The position numbers and the translations under genes are program-made. This document shows, in pieces, positions 32,563 through 43,768 of a stretch of DNA of 64,000 bases. This DNA is from Persicaria tinctoria (taxonomy: Eukaryota; Streptophyta; Magnoliopsida; Caryophyllales; Polygonaceae): contig JBANSL010000010.1 of assembly GCA_037127255.1 (NCBI GenBank), positions 32,237,120 through 32,301,119 of the forward strand, read 5' to 3'. The notes under the pieces were generated by a model. It made no database searches. It was not told where the DNA came from and saw nothing but the letters and a program-made list of their open reading frames with translations. Numbering within the stretch: the first letter of the stretch is position 1; each line of letters begins with the position of its first letter.

Positions 32563-34610
32563 TCATTTGTGAAGATTCATTTGTCCCGATGTGAATGCAC
32601 GTAATTGTTCTTGCATCATCACACGAAACTCTTCCCTCATTCTCTCTTCTCTTTCCTTGGAATCTTGTTTCATCTTCTCTTCTCTTTCCATGGCATCTTG
32701 TTTTATCTTCTTGATTTCTTCAAGCATGATAATTTTATCTTGTTGAAGCACTTGAATTTGCTCCTTTAATTGTATGGATTCTTCATATGTAACTCTCCCA
32801 CTTTTAGCCTTGGGTGGTTTCGGCCCATATCCTAGACCATTTATATACCCCGCTGATGTGCCTAGCACCCGCATGTAAGCCTCCTCCACTGTTAGATTAT
32901 CAACACCATTGTCTTTGAGTTGCTCCTCGTGGAGTTGTTTAAACTCTTCTAATTTATCCTCTACAAACTTGTCCATGGATTTATCTTTATGCCTGAAAAT
33001 AATATATATATACAAATATTTCCCATTATTCAAAAAATGAAAACTGACAAAAAAAAAATCAAATATGTTGTATATGCAAAAACAGTAGTTGTTAGGGCAT
33101 TTCTGTTGAATCATCATTCTGATAAAATCTAACTCTCATCAATGAATCAATCAATGAGTGGATGTCAGGCGCTACTTGTGAACAAGTGACACCTCCACCG
33201 ACATGTACCAGCTGGTTATTAGATGGCCAAAATAAAAGAAAAATTGATTCCAAAGACAGTTGTTGAAATATCATAAAATAATAATATTAAAACAAAGAGC
33301 CAATTGGTCCATATATTTATATTTCTATAAATGAATAAGAAAACAAACTGAAAAATCATTAAATTACCTTTTGGTGAGTTCCCATAAGCTAATGTATTCA
33401 GGAGGTAGTGGCGATTCAATTGCTCCACTGCCATCTTCGGTACTTTGGGGAGCTTCTTCAGAGGCTTCAGATGAAACTGCTAGACGTTGAGTCTTTCTCT
33501 GCAAAGTACATTAGTTAATTACACACATACGAATAAGAATTCATAAAGGAAAAAGTTCTTTTTATTACCAATAGGTCAAGAATTCTAGCGATTGACTTTG
33601 ATCCTTGGATGACCTTCACCTTTTGCTTTGCCCAATTATCTCGATTAATTTCCCTATTATGCTATAAAGCAATTTAATATTAATATAAATTAGATATAAC
33701 AAAATAGATCTCATTAAAAAACTTTGATCGAGAATAACAACTTTATTGAAAATCAATCAAAATACGCTTTGAATCATCCCTAAAAAGAAGGGCCGATAGG
33801 GCTGTTAAGGCACTAGTGTCCTCTGTAAATGAATAAGAAAATATATTCAGAAATATAATAAATATATTTCTTAAAGCATCCCTAAAAAAAAGGGTTGTTA
33901 ATCCGTGGACTTGCATCTTTATTGAAAATCAGTCAAAACATGCTATAAATCAATTCACCTTTTGCTTCTCTAAACCCCAATAATTCTCTATGATCCACTT
34001 CCAGTCAGTAGGGTTAACATCTTTGGGACAGTTCTTGAGAGCTTCAGCTATGGAAAATCCATCAAAATATTGTTCTTTAAGCCTATAGGGCCATTGCCGA
34101 TAGAGTGCCTTGCATTGGTTCACCACAACCCGATTAACATTTTCCTCATCAGGCAAGTTCCATTCATCCTACAAGAGAGTAATTTTACTTAGATATGAAA
34201 ATGGGTGGAATATATTTCAAGTACAAGAGAGAGGAGTTTTTACCTGGATCTTTTTCAATAATCTCTTTTTATACATGTTATCCATTGCCTTCCATCTACT
34301 ATAATTTTTTTGTGTGAAAAAGTTAGAATATATTATAGTGTATCATATGATAAAAGAATGATAAAAGAATGAGTGAATAATATATTTATTTTTTAAAGGT
34401 GATTTTTATATTAATACATGCATCGTAATGATAGAATGTTTCTAACCCAATGACCAACCTCAGTAATAAATTGATCTGCATTATCACCAATTATTCTTTT
34501 CATATCCTTCGTTATGTGACATGAAGGCTTAACACCAAGCTTCCGTTTCCTCTCAATCTGCCACTTGATGCCTTTCGTTCGTCCTCATGTATTTTTCCCT
34601 TTCATTGGAA
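32563..34610 (-). pseudogene. tnpA-like gene of the CACTA element (Transposase_24 family)
   Basis: Exon-like blocks on the minus strand, in order: ~34600-34440 (IERKRKLGVKPSCHITKDMK), 34156-33957 (WPYRLKEQYFDGFSIAEALK; PTDWKWIIENYWG), ~33655-33575 (NWAKQKVKVIQGSKSIARIL), 33497-33369 (RKTQRLAVSSEASEEAPQST; PPEYISLWELTKR) and ~32994-32563. The last block has the family signature LGTSAGYINGLGYGPKPPKAK followed by a charged coiled coil and TSGQMNLHK at the end. Each block is flanked by plausible GT/AG signals. It lies downstream of TNP2 on the same strand, the usual En/Spm order. The part at 33120-33370 is uncertain. Whether it is still functional cannot be decided. Confidence 0.7.
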
Positions 34611-34800
34611 GAAACCAAGCTGATATAACAGAAGCTATAACAGAAGGTGTTATATAGACTAAGTTACAGAAGCTATAACATGCTAAGAGGTGTTATATAG
34701 GCTAAGTTACAGAAGCTATAACAGAAGGTGTTGTATGCAATTAGTTACACTTCATTTAGCCAATGATCCACACTTCATGTAGCCAATGATCACATACCTA
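34611..34800. repeat. ~45-60 bp tandem repeats between tnpA and TNP2
   Basis: The block AGAAGCTATAACAGAAGGTG..TTATATAG..TAAGTTAC occurs three times with variation. It is followed by a duplicated CACTTCATTTAGCCAATGAT block. Confidence 0.75.
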
Positions 34801-35560
34801 ATTAAAATAGTGCAAGGTAAAAGCATCAAGCAAAGTAAAAGAGATCAATTGGTCCAGTTTGAGTTCATCCACCAATCTCTTTCTAATGCTAAAATCCACT
34901 TCAGTCCCCATCTTAATCAGCACATAAACATAATTTATTCTCACAGATGAGTCTTTGCAGAAGAGAGGGAATCAAATGACCAGAAGAATGGATTGGACAA
35001 ACACAAGCATCTATTATATCAGCTGCACAACTGGTAAAATCTAAAATCAATGTTCTAACTTTTTCACTTGTAGGAAATCAGAAGGTACACAAATCAGAAG
35101 GTACATAAGGTTCATATTACCATTTGTTGCTTGTGATTGTTGTAATCTTCGATTTTCCCGATAAGAGCTGCAAGATCCCTCTGAATAGACAGACCCGGTA
35201 GACCCCTTGTCTTGCTGAACTGATTACTGAACTGATTGTAAAGAACTCATGGCCCTACATAAATAATAAGTTAGTGTAGGTAGCCATATAATAATCATAA
35301 GTTGTATATATAAATAACCATATAAGTTAACCAACTAAAGTATAATAATCATAAGAATCTTAGGAAAACATAAATCATACTAAATTTGTTCGTGGGAGCC
35401 ACCAGAAGTAGCACTGAAAATTGCCCAAGAAGCTTCTTTCTTGATATCAAACTCAGCACTTTGAAGTGGCGGGACTAAGGCTGTAAATTACATCACTTTG
35501 AACACTCACACTTTGAAAGGATTTTCCCTTCTTATTTATGTACATAAAGATTTTCATAGA
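34801..35560. other. Spacer between the tnpA and TNP2 genes
   Basis: No conserved coding frame is recognised. Small minus-strand exon fragments are possible (for example 35160-35260), but none shows a known domain. Confidence 0.4.
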
Positions 35561-38497
35561 GAAGTTCAAGGGATGTGCCCTTGGGCTAGGCCTTGCCCCT
35601 CATCGCCATCATCCCCAATTTCTAAATCATCATCATCATCATTTCCATCATCTCTATCATCCTCCCCATCATCCTCATCCTCCCCATCATCTTCCTCATC
35701 CTCCCCATCATCCTCATCCTCTTCCAAATCATTTCTAACACTATCAACCTCATCAATTCTAATAACTTCTTCTTCAATGTCATTTCTAACAATAGAAATC
35801 ACTGCATCACTCTCAACTACCTCTTGAATGCTTGGGAGTTCATCTTCCCATGTCCTTAAATTAGCTTATTCTTCGTCTTCATTTATGTCACCATTGATTG
35901 GAATATCAAAATAGTTGCGTGGACTTCGTCTTCATTTATGAACACCTGACAGACTTGCGTTACTAAAGAAAATGGTTCATCCGTTTGTAACCTTCGGCTC
36001 ACATTAACAAGTATATTTCCAGATTTGTCCATCTTGATCCCTCTCCTATCATTGTAAACATCAAACCACTTGCATCTAAATAAGACAACTCTAGGAATCC
36101 TTTTATCAGATAAGGGACCATACTCTAGAACCACTACCTCTTTTAATACTCCGTACAAATCTCTAGAATCACTACCCGCTTCTCCTTTCACAACTACTCC
36201 ACTATTTTGTGTTTTTTTCTTCTTTGAGGTCTTCTAGTGTGAAATCTATAACCATTAATCTTATATCCATGATAAGTGGGAACACTTTTCATTGGACCTG
36301 CTGCCAAACATGTCAGTTCTTCATTCATACCTTGACCTCCTTGCCCCCAAAGTTCATTCATCTAATATATATGTAATAAAAAAGATATATATAAGATTAT
36401 GATTAATTAGGACATGCAAATAAAATCTCACTACTTCAATATAAAATACTCTCACTCTTTGTTCAAACCATGAGACGAAATCAATTGTTTGTCCTTCAAT
36501 ATTTTCGTATTCTCTGCAAATAAGATAAATAAAGTTTTTTTTTTTGCAATTAATAAGTTGGCTGTAACGGTAAGTCTTTGATCTGATAAATAAGCTTCTT
36601 GTAAAAAATTACCTCAAAAAAGGATCCACTTCTGGACAATTTTTCAAGACATAAGACTGAGTTTGTCTCCATTCATCAAAACTTAAATGGTTGTAGGATG
36701 CCTTTCCTAAAGGCTTGCCAAGTTTTGAGAATATAGAGAGGCCAAAAGAGCACGACTCAATTGGATAATCGTTTCGTTGTACACGATTAAATTGAGTCTC
36801 TGTCTTGGTCAAGTATCTCGAACAAAATGTAAGACATTCATCTACAATATAAGCCTCTACTATTGACCCTTCTGGTCGAGCTTTGTTGCGTACATATGAT
36901 TTAAATGTATGCATTTCCCTACCAAATGAAATACATGATTATTTAATTAGCACATGTATGGATTTGAAAGTAAACTCAACTAGTGAATTGTATTGCAATC
37001 AAGCATTAATTACCTCTCAAAGCGATACATCCATCGATAATGAACTGGACAAGCTAGTTTTGCCTCAGTTGCCAAGTTGACCACGAGGTGAACCATCACA
37101 TCGAAGAATGCAGGAATGAAAATCCTTTGTAACTTGGAGAGGGTGATGACTATGTTCTTTTTCATTTGCTCCCACAAATCCACACTTAAAGTTCTTGAGC
37201 AAACTTGCTTAAAGTACGTACTGATCTCTGCTAAAGGTTCCAACACAACATCATCCACGACACCACAAAAAGTTGGCACAAGCAAATCTTGCATCAAAAC
37301 ATGACAATCATGAATTTTCATTTTTGATACCCTACCATCCTCTAAAGTTACACATCTTGCAATATTGGATGAATAGCCATCAGGGAGTGTCAACTTGGAC
37401 AACAACTTTGCTATTTGACGCCTTTCCCTAAAGTCAAATTATAAGGTGCCTTTGGGACTTGATATTTATCACCAACTTTCTTAGCTTGTAACTTTTCATG
37501 CATTTTCAGGATTCCAAGGTCCAATCGTGCATTTAACGAATCCTTGTTTTTTTCCAGGAATATCAAGCAGGGTACCCACAATGTTGTCACAAACATTTTT
37601 CTCAACATGCATCACATCCAAGTTGTGTCGAATCTTCAAATGCTTCCAATACGGCAGTTGGAAAAAAAATACTAAACTTCTTCCATTGATGGATCATATA
37701 CCGGTTACTTCTCTTTCTTTTTCCTTCTTCCCATTTTCCAAAGGTGACATTGCTTAACATACTCAATTCTTCCACAATCTCATCGCCTTCCAAGAATCTA
37801 GGAGGTGGCCTATTTTCAACACTACCAAATTGTTTTCTGTCCTTCCTCCATTTGTGGGATAATGGTAGGAATCTACGGCTGCCTATATAACAATACTTGT
37901 GACCATTCTTTAGATATACAGATGTTGTATCCTTATGACAATTAGGACACACAAGAGCACCTTTAGTACTCCAACCGGATAGATTAGCATATGCTGAAAA
38001 ATCACTAATTGTCCACATTAACAATGCATGCATATTAAATGTGTGCTTACTGAATGCATCATAAGTTTTAACCCCAACTTCCCAAAGCTCTTTCAACTCA
38101 TCAATCAGTGGCTCAAGAAATACATCTATGTCATTTCTTGGAGATTTAGGACCCGGAATCAACAAAGACAACAACATATTTGAACGTTTCATGCACATCC
38201 ATGGAGGCAAATTGTAAGGAACGAGAAATACATGCCATATACTATAATTCCTACTGAATTGAGCTCCAGGAATAAAACCATTAGTAGCTAGTCCCAACCT
38301 CACATTACGTGACTCACAAGAAAAGTTAGGGAAACATTCATCAATAAACTTCCAAGCCTTTGAATCTGCTGGATGCCTCAACAACCCATCTTCAGTGTGA
38401 CTCTGCTTGTGCCATTGCATATGTTCAGCCAACTTTGATGACATATAAAATCTTTGAAGCCTGGGAATCAAAGGAAAATGACGCAATACTAATCGAG

Positions 38498-38543
<46 letters not shown>

Positions 38544-38710
38544 CCAACCCCTCAACTCCACTACCACTATCATCTTGTACATTAGTGGTTTCTGACCATC
38601 TAGAACATCCACAAGTAGGACAAAAATCGCAATTTGCATACTCCTTTCAATATAAAAACACAATGGTTTATACATGCATCAATCTTCACATAATTCAAAC
38701 CTAAATCTTG
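35561..38710 (-). pseudogene. TNP2-type CACTA transposase (Transposase_21, DUF4218, DUF4216)
   Basis: Minus-strand order: a zinc-ribbon-like start (KIDACINHC, then CDFCPTCGCSRW, 38700-38590); Transposase_21 (38500-37602: RLQRFYMSSKLAEHMQWHKQ, RLGLATNGFIPGAQ, YSIWHVFLVPYNLPPWMCMK, IPGPKSPRNDIDVFLEPLID, DFSAYANLSGWSTKGALVCP); DUF4218 (37405-36609: MKIHDCHVLMQDLL, IPAFFDVMVHLVV, PVHYRWMYRFER, GSIVEAYIVDECLTFCSRYL); a link with MNELWGQGGQGMNEE; DUF4216 (36191-35883: GVLKEVVVLEYGPL, VVLFRCKWFDVYNDRRGIKM); and an Asp/Glu-rich tail. TNP2 is the catalytic transposase of CACTA elements. Breaks: the first block is in another frame than the rest, with the shift inside or near a (CT)20 tract at 38501-38540, and a second frame change lies near 37600. 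The N-terminal Transpos_assoc domain is not found upstream. Confidence 0.88.
38501..38540. repeat. (CT)20 microsatellite inside the TNP2 coding region
   Basis: On the minus strand (GA)20 reads as an Arg-Glu dipeptide run in every frame, without a stop. It separates the CPTCGCSRW block from the RLQRFYMSSK block, where related proteins have only a short linker. Confidence 0.95.
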
Positions 38711-39910
38711 TTAATTAATTTTATCTATTTTTCGGCTAGGGCTAATCGAGATGAACATATAGATGGGGCAATTATTGATTCGGTTGTTTCATGTCTGTGG
38801 AGTCCCAAATATAGTGAACTGGATCCAAATTAGGTCAATTGCATACTTTTAGATCAAGTATAAGAAAGCCAGAAATCATCTGTCATTTCATTGTACTCTG
38901 TAGATGCATAAATTCGATTGTTTCATGTATGTACAATAAATTTGGAAATGGAGTAACAAGATGCATAAATGTGCAATTTGAAAGTTCTGTTATTCGATTG
39001 TACTCTCTAGATGTTATTTCTGATAAGTGGTAGTGTAGGTTCATGAATCAAGCCTTGAATACGCTGGTTTCTTTAGCAGTGATCCTTTTTCATAGATGGT
39101 TGTTGTGTAGTTCAGTGTTCACTGTGCTTGATATGCTTTGGGCGCGGATTTTGTGGTCAACTGTATAGTTCAGTGTTCTCTGAATACGAAGAAGAGAAGC
39201 AGAAGTAGACGAAGCGAGCGAATTCGACATCTGCAGGAGCATCATCTAGTTTAGCAGGAGGGAATACGTAATCCTGGTTGATTTCTTACTTCATTCAGCA
39301 AGTTCTTTCACTTTACCATTTCTTGTGAAATTCGATTGTTAGTTTCAGAATATTTTGCTCCTGCAGTTTATTGTAAGTTGAATATTGCTTCATATTTTAA
39401 ATAGTCCTTGGACTTTCTCCTTGTCTAATACTAGCGAAATCCAATTCTACAACACATTGAATGTCAGGTTTACGTCTTGTTTTTGCCTTTGCGAACAACC
39501 AATTCCATTAACCAATTTACGTTTTCAAACCAAATACAACAACAACAATTCATCAACCCTTAAACGGATCCTTCATCACCTTAAAGCAAGGTAACATTTA
39601 AATACCCTATTTTAACAAGGTATCGGAACTTGCATTGTCAAATTGATAATATTGAACAAGATTCAAAGGTGCCAATATTAATACAGATAATGCATGAATT
39701 CCACAGAGATTATAGGTATTTAGTAAGAAACTGACGAAATCACTGATTAGAGGTATTTCGGCAATTGAAATTGGAGATATTTTAGGTTGTCATATTTGTA
39801 GGCAAGATATTTTAATTTCTTTCACATTACCCAGCAGAAACATTAATATGCAATCAGAGTTGACATTGAGAAATATCATTTGAAACAAGGGTCAACTTCT
39901 TTCCACTTAC
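38711..39910. other. Non-coding region right of TNP2
   Basis: No conserved ORF. It contains two short blocks of the form GTATAGTTCAGTGTTC and AT-rich sequence, and may include the 5' part of the CACTA element. No terminus ending TAGTG could be assigned with confidence. Confidence 0.35.
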
Positions 39911-40011
39911 AATTGAATGCCCTTGGTTATTCTTTTCTGGGCACAGTCCTCCCAACCATTGGGTAAAGCATCAATTAATTCCTTGGTGAGAATTGTGGTG
40001 CTATTCCGTAC
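39911..40011 (-). other. Exon-like segment of an unidentified gene
   Basis: On the minus strand ATTTCTCAG precedes a 101-bp open segment beginning [18 protein letters not shown] and continuing [16 protein letters not shown], followed by a consensus donor GTAAGTG. The open frame between good splice signals suggests a true exon or a captured one. I do not recognise the family, and no partner exon was found. Confidence 0.4.
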
Positions 40012-41362
40012 CTGAGAAATCTAGTACATTAAATAATAATCAATGAAAAAGTACAGAGATATTATAAACCTAAGTTTAATAAGTTAATGTACTTTCAAAA
40101 ATAATTGAATAATTATCGGAGAAAATTTATTTGGACTGGGAGTATAAAGGAATGTCAATCGGGTCGTGTGAAAATGGGAGTCATGTTGGATTTATTTTTG
40201 TTTTTTTATTATAAAGTCGAAATATAATGAGAGATATTTTGTCAATCTTTGTGCTTAGCATTGCTCGGTCACTCTTTCCATTGAAAGTGAAAAGCGTAAT
40301 GAAACTCCATACTATATGCCTTTTCGGACAAAAAATTCTAAGATGAATAATTAGGAACTATAACCAGGGATTAAACCAAACATTCAATATATTCTATCAT
40401 AGCTTTTCATTTGTAGCACAGAGTGAGAGATAAGAATTAAAATTGCTCAATCTGTGAGGTGGGAGAAGCGGAATATAGAAAAATAAGTTTTCTTAATCCT
40501 CTTAATAACATCTTAGTGCCACTGCATTCTAGAAAATAGAAATGATACTATGAAATAATTATCATTGAATGAATATTGAATACTGAAAATTGTTAAAAGA
40601 TCATCAATAGCAAGTGAAATTATATCTAATAGAATAAGAAAAATTTTAAAATTACCTGATCATAGTATGAGAATAAGTGGTAGAATACATATACATTTAT
40701 GAAAGCTTCCAAGTTAGAAAAATACAACACATGTACACAGGAGAAGAATTAGCACATTGAACAACAGAATTACCATCTCAAGTTAATCAATGGTGTGGTT
40801 GTCTTTGAGATTAGAACTAAGACTATATGAACCTGTCCTTTTCCAGTAAACATAGCATACGCTAATGTGGACATAGGTACAAGATGGTGTAGAACCTAAT
40901 GCAAGATGAACGTACTCGCATATTCTAATCCTCCCAAATCTGGAAGAAAAACTAGCACATCATTCCAAGATTACCATTGTGAAGAGAAAGCTTCTTTATG
41001 GGATGTTAAATTCTTCATTTGATGGCAATATATAACTCTTTTATGCAGACAAAGTTGTCACAAACATGGCATTACAAAGGGAATAAGAAATCAAAGTACA
41101 AAAGAACCATTATCAAATATAGCCTAAACAGATGGCAGAGGCACATATCAACCTGATTTAATTAACAAATAGACCTTTTAGACCCTAATATAGAAAGACC
41201 TTACAGGACATGCAAAATAAAGAAAGTAGTTAATTACCCTGAGTTGATCAACACAAAAGTTTTTTTAAAAATATAAATACGTCAAATAGCACAAGTGAGA
41301 TTAGATGGAATGAATATAGAAAATTCCAAAAATGAAGACAATATGAATAATTTAACAAATAC
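40012..41362. other. AT-rich non-coding spacer
   Basis: No conserved frame, terminal repeat or RNA gene is seen between the two exon-like islands. Confidence 0.5.
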
Positions 41363-41456
41363 CTGTCATAGTGTGGCCTCCACGCCTTCTACAGATTCAA
41401 CCCCTTTCTTAATCTCACGTGCTAACTTCTCAACATGTGCATGCATGAAATAGTAC
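41363..41456 (-). pseudogene. FQR1-type NAD(P)H:quinone reductase, isolated exon with stop
   Basis: Minus strand: TTTACTTGCAG, then a 94-bp exon encoding YYFMHAHVEKLAREIKKG and VESVEGVEATL, then TGA and CAG, then GTATTTG. This matches the second exon of plant FQR1 (WrbA-family flavodoxin-like quinone reductase), whose conserved form is YYSMYGHVEKLAEEIKKG..., ending in LWQ. Here the Trp codon is TGA (41366-41368), Ser-Met-Tyr-Gly is altered to Phe-Met-His-Ala in the FMN-binding loop, and no other FQR1 exon is seen in the flanks. It is a relic or a captured fragment, not a working gene. Confidence 0.82.
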
Positions 41457-41599
41457 CTGCAAGTAAATTCCCGTGTTAGTTCGGACGATCACAAGTATGC
41501 CCAGTAAGAGGATTCTAAGAAGGAAATATATTAACATGGAATAGTTAATTGGTCTAACAATGTAATGACATATAACATCTACAACACAACATTATGATG

Positions 41600-42690
41600 T
41601 TAGATCAGTGTTGAAAATGAATCTATGAATCTTGAGTTTTCTAACAAAGATGAAATTGGTTTAGGGAAAGATGACATTGAGAAGAAAATTGAGAATTTGT
41701 TTAAGTCGGATGAAAATGTGTCTCATTCAAATGATTCTATTGCTATTACCTATGAAAATTCAATTCCTAATAATTTTGAGGTTTTTGCAATTACAGGACA
41801 ACCTCCCAAAGTTACTCATTTCAAGAAGGAATCGATGGATGCAATGGATGGATATGTTGGAGAAGTTCCTAAAGTTCCACCCCTTGTTCTGAAAAGGACA
41901 AGTGTGGGGGGTCTTAGTGGAATAACTTGATTAAGAATGCATCACGTCGAGCCAAAGACGTGAAAAAAAAAGGCGCTTCTTGGGAGGCAACCCAAGGTAG
42001 TTAGGTAGTATTTCTATTTTGAATTTAGTTTTTCAATTCAATAAAGTAGAATCAATCGTGTCGCCTAGTTTCGGAAGTTACGGTAAGTGAAACCGATGAT
42101 GGGTTTGAGTTTTGAATGATTTGGAAGAACATAGTTGCTCTCTCTACACACGACACCCACCGCCCCAGCCACAGCGCCCGTCGTCTGTCTGTCCGCATGA
42201 CGAATCCGAAGTTTGGTAAAATTGGAAGGGAAGTTTTCTATCTTTTTATTTTTGGTTGTTTTCCGAGTTTAGGTTAGTTTATTTCTATCTTTCTAGGATT
42301 AGATTGTTTTTCCTTTTTGTTTTAGGTTAGATTATTTTCTATATATCTTAGGTTAGTATTTTATCTTTTATTTAATTTCTAATTGTTTTAGGACTAGATT
42401 TTGCTTTTTAGGAAGCGTTTCCTTACTTCCTAGGATTAATTTCTAATTTACAATTTCTAATTATTACTCCTTATTGTGGAGTGTGGATCAATCAAACTTG
42501 CTCAAGAGAAATCTCAAGAATACCAAAAGCTTACTGGATTCCGATCCAACTTCCTAAAGCCTTGTGTTTGAATCGATTCAATCCACCAAAACACTTTCCC
42601 CCATTACCCTACATCCACAAAATTCACTCTTTGCATATTCCATTCCCTTACCTATCACAAAAGAACCCTTTGAAACCAAGTTGTTTGAGA
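41600..42690 (+). pseudogene. Athila-like element A, region after pol
   Basis: A short open frame (41625-41930) is followed by CACGTCGAGCCAAAGACGTG and GGCGCTTCTTGGGAGGCAAC. This is the conserved non-coding block found just after pol in Athila elements. Bases 42000-42690 are T-rich with no clear frame and lead to the ATHILA ORF. Pol itself is absent, so the element is truncated near 41600. Confidence 0.65.
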
Positions 42691-42694
42691 AAGT

Positions 42695-43768
42695 TTGAAG
42701 TTTAGAGGAGTGAACGTCGGTTTTGATGAGACTACTTTGAGACGGTTGGGCCTGTTAGACTCGGTACTCGAGTTGATGGCACATAGAGGGTTGCGTGATT
42801 TTATTGGAAGAAGGGCTCCTACCTATCCTTGCTTGGTCAAGGAGTTCCTTAATACTTTGGAAGTAATATCGCCCAAGGATGTTCGATTTCGATTGTAGGG
42901 ATGGGAGTTGGTTTTGGTGTCACATAGAAATGCTCAAAGAAGTGGAATAATACCATGCATGTTCTTAATTCAGCGGAGATTTGGAGAAATCTGACGGGAA
43001 CCTGAGAACTTCAAAGATTTCAGGCTTGAAGATATGTTTACCCATCCTGCTCTTCGTCTTTGTCTGCAAGTTCTGGGTTATACTTTCTATGATTCTGAGA
43101 GCACGTACTACTGCTATTAATCCCGGTGTGATTGATTTCATATATTGCTTAATTCCTTAGTCTTCTATAGTACCGGATTATGTATTCTTAATTCTGAAGA
43201 TGTGTGAGAGGGTTCGTGACCAGCGCAACGAGAATTATCCTCTTGTCACCCCTTTTGGAGGCATGATCACACTTCTGGCAATATTCTATGGTATTGATGT
43301 TAGTTCCCTGCAGCCTGTGAGTCACTCTTATACATGGGACATCGATGCTCTGGTGTCTACACGACTGTTGGAAAAGTTACAGTTTCCATATGCTATTGAG
43401 AGATTTCGATGGTTGTTTGGACCTCAACAGTCTCATCTTCAGTATCTACCTACCATTTTACTAAGGGGGTTGAAGTTAGTTGATTTCCGTCGAAGCCATG
43501 TCCCTATTGATACTCATTTGTGAAAGCTTGACGACCTTGTGACCCCTGCGAGCGATGTTGAAGATATGTAGATCAAGATGACGTCGCCGATGATAGAAGA
43601 TGCCTTGCACATTGCCTGCTTGGAGAAGAAATTTGCTGAATTTGAGAAGCGTCAGGCAGATGAGTTGATGAAGCTTACAAAGTCTCATGCGATTCTGGTT
43701 GGGAAGATCGATCAATTACATGAGACTTATCTCTTATTGATGGATTTGATCAATCAGCGGTCTAGACC
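42695..43768 (+). pseudogene. ATHILA ORF-1 family (env-position) gene of element A
   Basis: Frames in order: 42695-42898 (TTLRRLGLLDSVLELMAHRG, then FIGRRAPTYPCLVKEFLNTL), 43200-43523 (ENYPLVTPFGGMITLLAIFY; LQFPYAIERFRWLFGPQQS) and 43578-43781 (coiled coil EKKFAEFEKRQADELMKLTK). This is the arrangement of the plant retrotransposon ATHILA ORF protein, placed between pol and the 3' LTR. The function is not established. Stops at 42896 and 43121, among others, break it. The solo LTR at 43769 interrupts the C-terminal coiled-coil part. A related copy is at 52369-53196. Confidence 0.75.

Noticed and set aside
35498..35827. Ser/Pro-rich and His/Pro-rich plus-strand frames
   Set aside because: They are the antisense of the Asp/Glu-rich tail of the TNP2 gene, a CAT/ATC-type simple repeat on the plus strand. 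No independent gene is supported.
41625..41930. 101-codon plus-strand frame as a host gene
   Set aside because: It sits directly before the Athila post-pol conserved block and has no domain of its own, so it is kept as part of the Athila element.
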